Assembly: GCA_963732595.1 (NCBI GenBank)
Contig: CAVSZZ010000002.1
Coordinates: 744,001-808,000, forward strand
DNA from: JAFGXF01 sp963732595
GTDB taxonomy: Bacteria; Chloroflexota; Anaerolineae; Anaerolineales; Anaerolineaceae
Reading direction: 5' to 3'
Length of the DNA: 64,000 nucleotides
Shown: positions 1-8,561 of the stretch, piece after piece
How positions within the stretch are numbered: position 1 is the first letter of the stretch
Layout of the letters: each line of letters starts with the position of its first letter
Translations under genes and position numbers: made by a program
Notes under the pieces: model-generated
Seen by the model: only the letters and a program-made list of their open reading frames with translations
Told to the model about the DNA's origin: nothing
Database searches by the model: none

Positions 1-1380
1 CGCAGACGGTATTCCATCCAATCTGAAACGTCCCAATGTCATGTTATCAGCAGCCATCGACCGTTCGCCTTGAAGCACATGAATGTCAACGGCGGTTTGA
101 CCATCATCCGCAGTCGAGAACATTTCGGTTTTCTTGACCGGGATGGTGGTATTGCGTTCGATCAGAACGGTCCGCACACCCCCGATGGTTTCAAGGCCCA
201 ATGATAGCGGGGTGACATCCAGCAGGAGCATATCCTTGACCTCACCACCCAGGACCCCGGCTTGAATGGCGGCACCGATAGCAACAACCTCGTCCGGATT
301 CACACCTTTGTTGGGTTCCTTATCTACTAATGAACGTACCAAATCCTGGATCATCGGCATGCGTGTGGCGCCGCCAACCAGTACAATCTCGTTGATCTGA
401 TTGGCTGATACACCGGCATCCTTTAACGCCGATTCAAATGGTTTACGGCATCGTTCAACCAGGTGGCGGGTCAACTGTTCAAACTTGGCCCGGTTGAGCT
501 TCAGTTGCAAGTGCTTGGGGCCAGATGCATCAGCTGTGACATACGGCAGGTTGATCTCGGTCTCAGACATGCTTGACAGCTCGATCTTGGCTTTTTCAGC
601 CGCCTCACGTAATCGCTGCAATGCCTGGCGATCTTTGCGCAGATCGATACCCTGTGCAGTTTGGAACTCATCAGCGGCCCAATTGACAATCTCCTGATCC
701 CAATCATCTCCGCCCAAGTGTGTGTCACCATTGGTCGCCTTGACCTCGACGACACCCTCACCCACATCCAGAAGGCTGACATCGAAAGTACCACCTCCCA
801 AATCAAATACCAGGATCACTTCGTTTTTCTTCTTATCAAGCCCATATGCCAATGCGGAAGCCGTCGGTTCATTAATAATGCGTAGCACTTCCAATCCAGC
901 AATGCGCCCCGCATCCTTGGTGGCCTGGCGCTGACTATCGTTGAAGTAGGCAGGAACTGTGATCACGGCCTGTGTGACAGGTGTTCCGAGGTAAGCTTCT
1001 GCGTCCGATTTTAGTTTTCCCAGGATCATGGCAGAAATTTCCTGGGGCGTGTATTCCTTACCAGTCGCTGGCAGTTTAACCCGGGCATCCCCTGCGGAGC
1101 CTTTTATGACAGAATATGGGACCATTTTACGTTCCGATTCAACCTCCTCAAACCGGCGTCCCATAAATCGTTTGATCGAATAGACCGTATTCTCAGAATT
1201 AATAACAGCCTGGCGTTTGGCGGGAACGCCAACCAGCCGTTCACCATTTTTATTAAATGCAACCACGGAAGGCAATAGGCGGGGACCTTCGCTGGTCGGG
1301 ATGACCACCGGATCTCCACCCTCCATGACAGCCACCACGCTGTTGGTCGTTCCCAAGTCAATGCCAATAATTTTACCCAT
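1..1380 (-). CDS. dnaK: Molecular chaperone DnaK (Hsp70), N-terminal part, cut by window edge
   Basis: ATP-dependent Hsp70 chaperone acting with DnaJ and GrpE on unfolded cytoplasmic proteins. About 460 residues are present: the whole nucleotide-binding domain and the start of the substrate-binding domain; the rest lies before base 1. Visible signatures are IGIDLGTTNS at the start, the phosphate 2 motif FDLGGGTFDVS near residue 190 and VLVGGATRMP near residue 330, followed by LLLDVTPLSLG at the domain linker. The ATG at 1380 is preceded by a good GAGGAG ribosome site. No CIRCE box is visible upstream, unlike groES in this window; a small dyad TACTCT-AC-AGAGTA lies at 1407-1420 in the leader. 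Frame is intact throughout. Confidence 0.97.
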   Translation of the reverse strand, partial: MGKIIGIDLGTTNSVVAVMEGGDPVVIPTSEGPRLLPSVVAFNKNGERLVGVPAKRQAVINSENTVYSIKRFMGRRFEEVESERKMVPYSVIKGSAGDARVKLPATGKEYTPQEISAMILGKLKSDAEAYLGTPVTQAVITVPAYFNDSQRQATKDAGRIAGLEVLRIINEPTASALAYGLDKKKNEVILVFDLGGGTFDVSLLDVGEGVVEVKATNGDTHLGGDDWDQEIVNWAADEFQTAQGIDLRKDRQALQRLREAAEKAKIELSSMSETEINLPYVTADASGPKHLQLKLNRAKFEQLTRHLVERCRKPFESALKDAGVSANQINEIVLVGGATRMPMIQDLVRSLVDKEPNKGVNPDEVVAIGAAIQAGVLGGEVKDMLLLDVTPLSLGLETIGGVRTVLIERNTTIPVKKTEMFSTADDGQTAVDIHVLQGERSMAADNMTLGRFRLDGIPSA

Positions 1381-1473
1381 GTCGAACTCCTCGCGTATAG
1401 AAATCTTACTCTACAGAGTATCCCCGCCGCGCAAGAAATGGGTTAACGGAATGTTGGAAGTATATATGAGGAA

Positions 1474-1499
1474 GAAACCGGGAGTTATCTCCCGGTTTC
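1474..1499 (-). terminator. Intrinsic terminator after rubrerythrin
   Basis: An 11-bp perfect stem, GAAACCGGGAG / CTCCCGGTTTC with a 4-base loop, sits 10 bases beyond the rubrerythrin stop. On the minus strand it is followed by a moderate T/C-rich tract (TTTCTTCC). It separates rubrerythrin from the downstream dnaK leader. Confidence 0.75.
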
Positions 1500-1508
1500 T
1501 TTCCTTCA

Positions 1509-2003
1509 CTATTTTATGGTCTCAAATTTCGAACCCGCTGCCCCGCAGACTGGGCATTTCTCAGGTGCTGGTCCCTTGTGCGTGTACCCGCAGACCGGGC
1601 ACACGGTGTACTCATATTCTTCCGCGGAGTTCATATTCTCGATCGCTTCAGAATATAGCGCTGCATGGATCTTTTCGACCTCAAGCGCCCAATTAAATGA
1701 AGTTGCAGCTTTCTTCTGACCTTCCTGTTGAGCAGCTGCAAGCATCGGGGGATACATGCTTTCAACTTCATAGTTCTCTCCACCCAGCGCGACTTTCAAA
1801 TTTTCCAAAGTCGAACTCACGCCATCATCCGCTCGCAAATGATTGCCGGCATGGACAGATTCGGCCACGGCTGCCGCCCGAAATAGCCGTGCGACTTGTG
1901 GGAAACCCTCTTGATCGGCCTTTTTTGCATATGCCAAATAACGCTGGCTGGCCTGCGATTCACCAGCATATGCCCCCATCAAATTATCATGTGTCTCAGT
2001 CAT
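1509..2003 (-). CDS. rbr: Rubrerythrin
   Basis: Non-haem diiron peroxidase that reduces hydrogen peroxide in anaerobes, with electrons from rubredoxin or NADH:rubredoxin reductase. The N-terminal ferritin-like four-helix domain carries the expected acidic ligands (for example YAGESQASQRY near the start and EVEKIHAALY about residue 115). The C-terminal rubredoxin knuckle has CPVCGY...CPVCG, four Cys for the FeS4 iron. The start is the ATG at 2003, with AGAAAGG nine bases upstream; a TTG three codons earlier is also in frame but overlaps this spacing. Length about 164 residues is normal for short rubrerythrins. It stands alone between its own terminator and a divergent gene, fitting an oxidative-stress gene in an anaerobe. 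Confidence 0.93.
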   Translation of the reverse strand: MTETHDNLMGAYAGESQASQRYLAYAKKADQEGFPQVARLFRAAAVAESVHAGNHLRADDGVSSTLENLKVALGGENYEVESMYPPMLAAAQQEGQKKAATSFNWALEVEKIHAALYSEAIENMNSAEEYEYTVCPVCGYTHKGPAPEKCPVCGAAGSKFETIK

Positions 2004-2110
2004 CCTTATCAACCTTTCTAACTTATTTATGTTTAAATAATTCTATCACGCCAGGAGCAAGTAATTTATCCATTGAATAAATATTGATACGAAGCAATAT
2101 CCTGATTATC

Positions 2111-2140
2111 TTGACAATTATAGAACTTTTGTTCTATAAT
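2111..2140 (+). promoter_or_regulatory. Sigma-70 promoter overlapped by a LexA-like palindrome
   Basis: Near-consensus promoter: TTGACA (2111-2116), 18-base spacer, TATAAT (2135-2140). A perfect 10-bp inverted repeat, ATTATAGAAC-TTTT-GTTCTATAAT (2117-2140), fills the spacer and the whole -10. Its core GAAC-N4-GTTC matches the Gram-positive LexA (SOS box) consensus. A repressor bound here would block RNA polymerase. That LexA is the ligand is inference; only the palindrome and promoter are seen. Confidence 0.8.
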
Positions 2141-2169
2141 TGCATGTAGCTAATTGAAAGGAGTCAGAA

Positions 2170-2868
2170 ATGAGTTTATCCCTTGCCCAAAACGATCATC
2201 TAATCGAGAGCCACCCGGCCAACGTTGAAATATCTCGTCACACAGCTACCATCCTGTCCATGTTTGCAGGTTTAGTAGCATTCGAAATCTTTAATTATGC
2301 GACCACTTTCCTTGCTTTGCAGAGCCTCTTGGGTGGTCTTACAGCCATGGGTTTTAATCTGACAGCCTGGCTGGCCGCAGCTGTATGTTGCCTGGATGTT
2401 ACCGGGATCATCTACCTGTTTCTGTCTCCAGAAACCCAATCTAACGTAAAAAATAACCACCGCTTATTCATTGCCTGGATCCTGGTCACGGGAATGAATG
2501 CCTGGTTAATCTGGCTGGGCATCAGTCAGGCCATATCAATTCGTCAGGCTCAGACAGCACTGGTCATCGATGGCGGGACCCTGGCGCATATTCTTCCAAT
2601 ATTTATTGTCAGCCTGATCTGGTTGATTCGAATACTGGTGATCGGGGCCTTTGCGGATCCCCAATTAAAAATGGATGTGCTGACTGCTAGAAAAGATGAC
2701 CCGATTACTTCCGAAGAATCATCCCATCCCCAAACGCGACTCCCCTTTGACCTGCTCCCGCACGGAACTGAGACTCAATATGGATTCAACCATTCATTCA
2801 ATCCAAACCCCATCGGTATCCGCGAACCCACCTATCGGGGGATATCGGTCCGCTATAAAACATCCTAA
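2170..2868 (+). CDS. Unrecognised four-helix membrane protein under palindromic operator
   Basis: I do not recognise the family. The 232-residue product has about four hydrophobic helices (roughly residues 28-50, 60-82, 98-118 and 138-160) followed by a polar, probably cytoplasmic tail of about 65 residues rich in Ser, Pro and Asn. No catalytic motif is visible. The ATG has an excellent GAAAGGAG ribosome site (2156-2163). It is a single-gene unit: the next gene converges on it. Its promoter is covered by a perfect palindrome of SOS-box type, so expression is probably tightly repressed and induced by damage or another signal. Conserved short hydrophobic proteins of this shape are inferred, not verified, to exist in relatives. 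Confidence 0.7.
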   Translation: MSLSLAQNDHLIESHPANVEISRHTATILSMFAGLVAFEIFNYATTFLALQSLLGGLTAMGFNLTAWLAAAVCCLDVTGIIYLFLSPETQSNVKNNHRLFIAWILVTGMNAWLIWLGISQAISIRQAQTALVIDGGTLAHILPIFIVSLIWLIRILVIGAFADPQLKMDVLTARKDDPITSEESSHPQTRLPFDLLPHGTETQYGFNHSFNPNPIGIREPTYRGISVRYKTS

Positions 2869-2894
2869 AGCAGTGGCAACAAGAGTAGGACTCC

Positions 2895-4281
2895 TCAGGA
2901 GCCTTTCGTATTTACCTCGGGAAGCCAAACACAAAAAACACTGCCCTCGCCAACCTTCGATGATACTTCAATGCGCCCGCTGTGGGCTCCAACGATCCAG
3001 TAGGCAATGGATAACCCCAGACCAAAACTGGAACCACCATCCTTGCGAGTCCTGGACTTTTCTCCGCGGTAAAATCGCTCAAATATATGGGGCAAATCAT
3101 CAGGATCGATCCCTGGTCCATTATCAGTAACCAGGAGTTTCGCCTGTCCATTTGTTTTTGACAAACCCAATTGGACGATCCCTCCGTTATGTGTGTAACT
3201 GATTGCATTTGCGCCCAGGTTAATGATCACCTGTTTCAAACGATCCCGGTCACCCATCACTTTTACCTGGTCGATGTCTGCCAGTTTCACGATCACACGT
3301 TCTCCGGCCAGGACACATAACTGCTGATAAACTTCAAGGAGTAAGGCATCCAATTCAACCGGTTTGATATCCAGTGGTATCTTTCCGGATTCAGCTTGCG
3401 CCAGCAGCAATAAGTCGCCCACCAAGCGGGTCAAGCGTTCGACCTCATCCTCGATACTTGCGAGCGATTCCTCATCCACCTGTCGCATCCGACGCATCAG
3501 CCCCACATTGCCATTGATCACCGTCAACGGCGTACGCAACTCATGACTCACATCTGCCATGAAGCGACGTTGGGCTGAAAACAGTTTCTCCAGTCGTCCC
3601 AGAGTCTGGTTGAATGCATTAATAAACTCACCAATCTCATCCGTCTCACCCGGATCCTTGTACGGTATTCGCCTCGAGAGATCGTCTGCATTGCTGATCT
3701 GGACGGCGATATCTTTTGCAACAACCAGCGGTTTCAGGGCATTACCGATGACCACCCCTCCCAGAACAGTGGCAATAGCCACAGCACCCAACAATGTGAT
3801 CAATAACACTGAGATCAGGGTATCCTGGGTCGTGTCGATCGGCACCAGACTGGTACCCACCTGTAAAACACCCACCGCTTTCCCATCCAGTATTAATGGT
3901 GAACTCATCACTCTCAGGTGAGCTGTTCTCAATCCAGACGTCATTAAATACAACTTGAGCGGTATCTAATTGCTCTGGGTCAATCGACCCTTGGAACAAC
4001 CGGATATTATCCGATGCGCTTATCAATTCTCCGTTTTCATCCCAAAGCTGTATGATTATGGTTTGTGAGAAGTCGGTTTCCGTAAGGGTAATAAGGGTCA
4101 CTTTGCCGAATGAGTTCACTTCTGCAGAAGTGATCAACCGGTTTCTCGTCTCAATGAGGACCCCATCCAGCTGTTCACGTAACTGGTAGCTGACCAGAGA
4201 ATAAACCGAAAAACCAATGATCAGGATGACCGCACTCAATACACCAGTAAAGAGCAGGGTCATACGGAGTCTAAAGCTCAT
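2895..4281 (-). pseudogene. OmpR-partner sensor histidine kinase, frameshifted
   Basis: Membrane sensor kinase of the cognate regulator upstream. The N-terminal frame (4281 to about 3920) holds a first membrane helix (residues 8-30) and an extracytoplasmic sensor region. The second frame (about 3950 to 2895) resumes in the sensor domain, then a second helix, HAMP, HisKA with SHELRTP, and the HATPase with an N-box, DNGPGID (G1) and FGLGLSIA (G2). The two frames join smoothly near 3920, so one missing or extra base breaks an otherwise complete kinase of about 460 residues. The start ATG overlaps the regulator's restored stop as ATGA, meaning the genes are co-translated. Either a recent mutation or a sequence error. 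Confidence 0.88.
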
Positions 4282-4959
4282 CCGGTATTTTCTCTAAGTA
4301 CGTAACCAACCCCTCTGACGGTGAAAATCAAGACGAGCTTCTCCCGCTTCTTCCAGTTTTTGACGCAAATAACGAATGTATACATCCAACACATTCGATT
4401 CGCCGCCAAAGTCATATCCCCAAACTCGATCAAATATCACTTCACGAGTTAGGACCTGGCGTGGGTGATGCAGGAATAATTCGATCAGGTCATATTCTGT
4501 CGCAGTTAAATTGATTTCCCGTCCCTTTCGATAAGCTTGCCGGGTATTCGTGTCGAGGGTTAGATCAGAAAATGTTAATACCGGTTGGCGTTCCGATTTG
4601 GTGCGTCGTAAAAGTGCCCGCAGCCTGGCAAGTAATTCTTCCACTTCAAAAGGTTTGACAAGGTAATCATCCGCTCCAGCATCTAGTCCGGTGACCCGAT
4701 CCTGAATGGTATCCTTGGCAGTCAGCATTAATATCGGCAAGGATCCGCCGAGACGCAGACGTCGGCAAACCTCCAACCCATCCATCCCGGGCAGCATCAC
4801 ATCGAGGATGACCAGATCCGGCCGGTTCTCACGTGCACTGTTCAACCCTTGCTGCCCATTGAGTGCCTTGAAAACTTCATAACCTTCATAGGACAGGACA
4901 CGGTGCAACACCTTTAAGATCGCCTCATCATCTTCGATAATTAATATCTTTTCCTTCAT
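4278..4959 (-). CDS. OmpR/PhoB-family response regulator, C-terminal frameshift
   Basis: DNA-binding transcription regulator phosphorylated by the adjacent kinase. Receiver domain residues 1-120 with acidic pair IEDDE, phospho-acceptor Asp53 in VILDVMLPG, Thr in LMLTA and Lys in LVKPF. The winged-helix output domain follows (LTATEYDLIELF; VWGYDFGGESNVLDVYI; LRQKLEE). As given, the frame ends at 4294 with an atypical tail. Shifting by one base near 4327 restores the standard ending FTVRGVGYVLRE and a stop at 4278-4280 that overlaps the kinase ATG. I therefore give the restored end. The indel touches only the last 20 residues, the wing of the DNA-binding domain. Confidence 0.92.
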
Positions 4960-4985
4960 AAGACCTCCAATGATTACCCACTATC

Positions 4986-5340
4986 TCATTGTAAACGCAA
5001 CAGAACTTTCCCCTGCGACCATAATTCTTCGAGCCGGTAGTAATTACGCTGATCGGGTGAAAACAAATGTATCACCACATCCCCGGCATCGATTAATATC
5101 CAACCATCCCTGGCATATCCTTCTGCAGCGCGCGTTGATGCCATGCTTTTTCTTTAGCACCTTCCTCGGCAGCCTTGCTTAAACTTTCCAGCATACGATC
5201 ACTGGTGCCATTGGCGATTACAAAATAATCCGTAAATGTGCAGATCTCCTGTAATATCCAATAGAAGGATGTTTTCAGCCTTCTTGTCTTCTAGCGCATC
5301 AACTACGGTTTTAGCAAACTCAATGCCTTCCAGATTTCAC
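4986..5340 (-). pseudogene. rsfS: Ribosomal silencing factor RsfS, several frameshifts
   Basis: RsfS (YbeB/Iojap) binds uL14 on the 50S subunit and blocks subunit joining when nutrients are short. Three reading frames together give a complete protein: LEGIEFAKTVVDALEDKKAE with ENILLLDI, then CTFTDYFVIANGTSDRML with ESLSKAAEE, then GWILIDAGDVVIHLFSPDQR ending in VLLRLQ. Frame changes lie near 5335, 5245 and 5130 (the last in a CGCGCG run). All conserved blocks are intact, so single-base indels are more likely sequence errors than decay. The start is uncertain; a GTG at 5340 after AAGAGG is plausible. It directly follows thpR on the same strand. Confidence 0.85.
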
Positions 5341-5351
5341 CTCTTGATCGA

Positions 5352-5934
5352 TCAGAATTCCTTTTCTAAAGGTATGGTATGAAGTCTTGTATAGATGGAT
5401 CCACCAGCGTTAAGATCACTGCGATAGATATCGATGGATTTTACAATAAAACTGCCCATCCCGCCAACCGAACAACTTGAGATAACCTTGGCTACATAGT
5501 TGGATCTGCTGTGGATTGACAAATTGATTGACCCGTCCAAGCGTCAGGTGGGCGGAAAATCTTACGTTCCTCAGCAGCATAACCCATTTCCTGAGTAACA
5601 CGCTCAATAACGCCCTGTAATCTGATCAGTTCACTGGAATCACGGACGCCTGCCCACACAATCCTCGGTCGATGCAGATTCGGGAATACGCCAATCCCCT
5701 CGACCGTTAATTCGATAGGTGGGTGGCACCCAACCGGGGATTCCAGATTCATTTTTAACCGGTCAACATCTGCTTCCGGGATATCCCCCAGAAATATCAG
5801 AGTGAGATGAATGTTGGTAACCTTCACCCAGCGGATGATACCATCTGGTAGATCTCTCTTCAATTTAGCGCCGATCGCAGAGAGGTTGTCGTGAATCTTT
5901 CCCGGTAACGGTATAGCAATAAAGACTCGGACAT
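5352..5934 (-). pseudogene. thpR: RNA 2',3'-cyclic phosphodiesterase (2'-5' RNA ligase family), frameshifted
   Basis: 2H phosphoesterase that opens 2',3'-cyclic phosphate ends of RNA. The first His-x-Thr box is HLTLIFLG and the second is AHLTLGR, with the standard start region RVFIAIPLP and the standard ending YRSDLNAGGSIYTRL. These lie in three frames joined near 5560 and 5487, so two indels break the gene after about residue 125. The start is uncertain: an ATG at 5934 is two bases out of frame with the RVFIAIPL block, suggesting another small error. The stop lies 12 bases before rsfS, so both are probably co-transcribed. Confidence 0.85.
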
Positions 5935-6026
5935 TAATCACTGAAAATGACAATAGCATATTCCATTGAATTATGCAATGGGTCGCCCTTTTCGAAGTAG
6001 AATAGGCGAATTGGAGTGTTGCACCG

Positions 6027-7020
6027 ATGGAAACAATCAACCTGGAACCTGGAGTTGCTCGGTTCATGGCGTTTCTCGACTCTCATGGCATCCAACCCAT
6101 CTTGGTGGATCTACCTGCCACAACCCATACAGCCAGCGCAGCAGCCCAAGCGGTGAATTGTGACCTGGCGCAGATCGTCAAATCTTTGCTCTTCACAGGT
6201 GAGAAAACGGGGTGCCATATACTCACCCTGGTGAGTGGCGCCAATCGGGTGGATATCCATCGCCTATCAGAGATCGTCGGAGAAAAGATCCGTCTATCTG
6301 ATGCACAATCGGTCTTGGAGGTAACTGGTTATCCGATCGGTGCCGTGTCTCCATTCGGGTTGGTCAGCCAACCCCTGATGATTATTGATCAGGACCTCCG
6401 TGCACATACCGATGTATGGATTTCAGGCGGAAGTGACCACGTGTTGGCGAAATTATCCTTTGAAAAATTATGCGAACTAAGCAGGGGAAAAGTGACCCCC
6501 ATCAATCATACTCTGGCTGATCCTGTTGTTATTGTGCCATATGATCCAAAATGGTGCGAACAATACAAGGTCGAGAGCAAAGCGATTAAATCAGCTATGG
6601 ACCCTTATTTACAGGCACTCGAGCATATTGGTAGCACGGCAATCCCCGGTTTACCGGCCAAACCGATCATTGATATCCTGGGGGGCGTATTCAATCTTGA
6701 GAGATTCTCCCTTCTACATAGCTGCGCTGGAGAAGATCGGTTACCAATACATACCGGAGTTTGAAGCCCAGCTACCCGAACGTCGTTACCTAAGACGTGA
6801 TGAAAACAATAAAACATTGTTTCATTTGCACCTTGTCGAAACCACATCTGTTTTCTGGCGGAATCAATTGGAATTTCGCGACCGCCTGCTTGCTGATGAT
6901 CAGTTACGGGATGCCTATGGACGGCTCAAGATCGAACTGGCAAATAAATATGGAAAAGATCGGGTTGGTTATACTGACGCGAAATCCAGCTTTATCATCA
7001 AGGTATTAAGCGGAAATTAA
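6027..7020 (+). CDS. YbaK aminoacyl-tRNA deacylase domain fused to GrpB/UPF0157 domain, frameshifted
   Basis: Residues 1-155 form a YbaK/ProX-type editing domain, which clears mischarged Cys- or Ala-tRNA(Pro) (conserved KSLLF, SGANRVD, GYPIGAVSPFG and GGSDH stretches). Without a stop it continues through a short linker into a GrpB (UPF0157) nucleotidyltransferase-like domain: VPYDPKW, EHIGSTAIPGLPAKPIIDI, then PERRYLR, LHLVE and YTDAKSSFI. The frame shifts once between about 6685 and 6715; the second half is read to 7020. In-frame fusion of these two folds is unusual. An internal GTG after AGGGGA near 6492 could allow separate translation of the GrpB part. Start ATG at 6027 has no strong ribosome site. 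Confidence 0.85.
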
Positions 7021-7026
7021 TCTCGG

Positions 7027-7971
7027 TCAGGTCGATGATCCGGCCATAACTTTTTTCTTGAATTGGACCAGGATCACACCTGCGCTCACAAACACCAAAC
7101 CAATTCCCAATTTAAGATCGATACTTTCACCCAGGAAGATCCACGCCAGAATGGCAATCTGTACCAGCATGGTATTGTTGATGATACTGGATTCCAATGC
7201 TGTTAATGTTTGGAGTGTGTAATTCCATAAAGAGAAGGCAAAGGCGGTGTTGACAACAGCCATCCAAATAACCATGAGCCATTCTTTCCAACCCAGTTTC
7301 GGAAGGCCTTCACTAATTCCACCCCAGGCAAGCATTAAGACCGTTCCAATGGACATACTGATCACCGTAACTGCTACAGGTGAGAGGATTTTCTTCCGAT
7401 TGATGTACCGACCCAGTATGGATCCCAGGCTGGTCGCAAAACAAGCAGCCAGTGCATAAGCAAGGCCAATCCTATCGCCATGGGTGAACGATATCGGGTA
7501 AAAATAAACTCCCAACCCCAGGCAGAACAGAGCGATGCCCACCCATTGCATCCAACCCGGGTATTCAGCCAGCAAGAGGATAGCCAGAAAAACGACCACA
7601 ATAGCCGTCAAACTTAGCATTAAACTGACAGTAACAGCAGGCAGGTGCGCTAAAGCAACATATTGTCCAGCTTGAGCGATCGTATAAAAGAGCACACCCA
7701 GCAGGATCAACCATAACCAATCCATCCGTGATAACCGGCGGATGGTTGCCATTTCCCTTTTCCTGAATACGAATGGCAACAGGCAGATGGTTGCCAGCCC
7801 GTATCGTATACCTGCAAATCCGACCGGTGGGAGGCTTTCAAGACCAAATTTAATGAGGACCCACGAACTTGACCAGATCAACGTGACCAGAAAGGCCAAC
7901 AAGACAGCCTTCCGGCGCTGCAGTTTGGTACTGTATATCAAGGATTGAGATACGCCTCTCAAACTCGCCAC
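7027..7971 (-). CDS. EamA/DMT-family transporter
   Basis: Drug/metabolite-type exporter with ten predicted helices in two EamA repeats of five (about residues 20-150 and 165-300). Typical features are the early SSSWVLIKFG segment in helix 1, AGIRYGLA in helix 2 and the helix-final GESIDLKLGIG. The substrate cannot be read from sequence; family members export amino acids or metabolites. The ATG at 7971 lies 4 bases after the pncC stop, so the two are probably one transcription unit. The tail is basic (FKKKV), matching cytoplasmic positive-inside topology. Confidence 0.9.
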   Translation of the reverse strand: MASLRGVSQSLIYSTKLQRRKAVLLAFLVTLIWSSSWVLIKFGLESLPPVGFAGIRYGLATICLLPFVFRKREMATIRRLSRMDWLWLILLGVLFYTIAQAGQYVALAHLPAVTVSLMLSLTAIVVVFLAILLLAEYPGWMQWVGIALFCLGLGVYFYPISFTHGDRIGLAYALAACFATSLGSILGRYINRKKILSPVAVTVISMSIGTVLMLAWGGISEGLPKLGWKEWLMVIWMAVVNTAFAFSLWNYTLQTLTALESSIINNTMLVQIAILAWIFLGESIDLKLGIGLVFVSAGVILVQFKKKVMAGSST

Positions 7972-7975
7972 AGAC

Positions 7976-8470
7976 TTACTCGGATGGTGTTATTCCCTGA
8001 AGGTAATCGTAAATGAATTGCAAAGCTCCATGCGCAGATGATATTTTATTCTCGACCCGGGTGCCTTCCCAAAGGTAGGACTTGGACCACTCGCCATCAT
8101 AAGTACATAACCCGATCCAGGCCAGGCCGACCGGTTTATTAGGCATTCCCCCACCCGGTCCGGCAATCCCGGTGATCGACACACCGATATCGGCTGCAAA
8201 TGCTCTTCTGACCCCCCGTGCCATCTCCCGGACAGTTTCGCGGCTAACTGCGCCGAATTGCCATAACGTTTCATGCCGAACACCCAAAAGGTTTTCCTTG
8301 GCGCCATATGCATACGCGATAATCCCGCCCAGGAAATAATCAGATGATCCCGAGACATCCGTGATCAGGTTTCCAAGTAATCCTCCTGTACACGATTCGG
8401 CTGTTGCAAGGGTCAGCTTGCGTTCCCGCAGGATCTCCCCTATAACGATCTCCAAAGGCCGGTCTGACAT
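7976..8470 (-). CDS. pncC: Nicotinamide-nucleotide amidohydrolase PncC (CinA C-terminal domain)
   Basis: Stand-alone CinA C-terminal domain that deamidates NMN to nicotinate mononucleotide for NAD recycling. Diagnostic motifs: TAESCTGGLLGNLITDVSGSS with SDYFLGG at the start, VSRETVREMARGVRR centrally and SITGIAGPGGG with PVGLAWIG. Length about 164 residues fits the single-domain form. I choose the ATG at 8470 because GGAG lies six bases upstream and the product starts MSDRPLE like its family; an ATG at 8509 would add 13 unrelated residues. Confidence 0.93.
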   Translation of the reverse strand: MSDRPLEIVIGEILRERKLTLATAESCTGGLLGNLITDVSGSSDYFLGGIIAYAYGAKENLLGVRHETLWQFGAVSRETVREMARGVRRAFAADIGVSITGIAGPGGGMPNKPVGLAWIGLCTYDGEWSKSYLWEGTRVENKISSAHGALQFIYDYLQGITPSE

Positions 8471-8561
8471 ATTAATCTCCATGTGAACCCTCAGGCTGCG
8501 TGCTTCCAATTATACAGCAGCGTTTTACTGGCTTATGGCGACTGGTTATATAATTAGAGCA

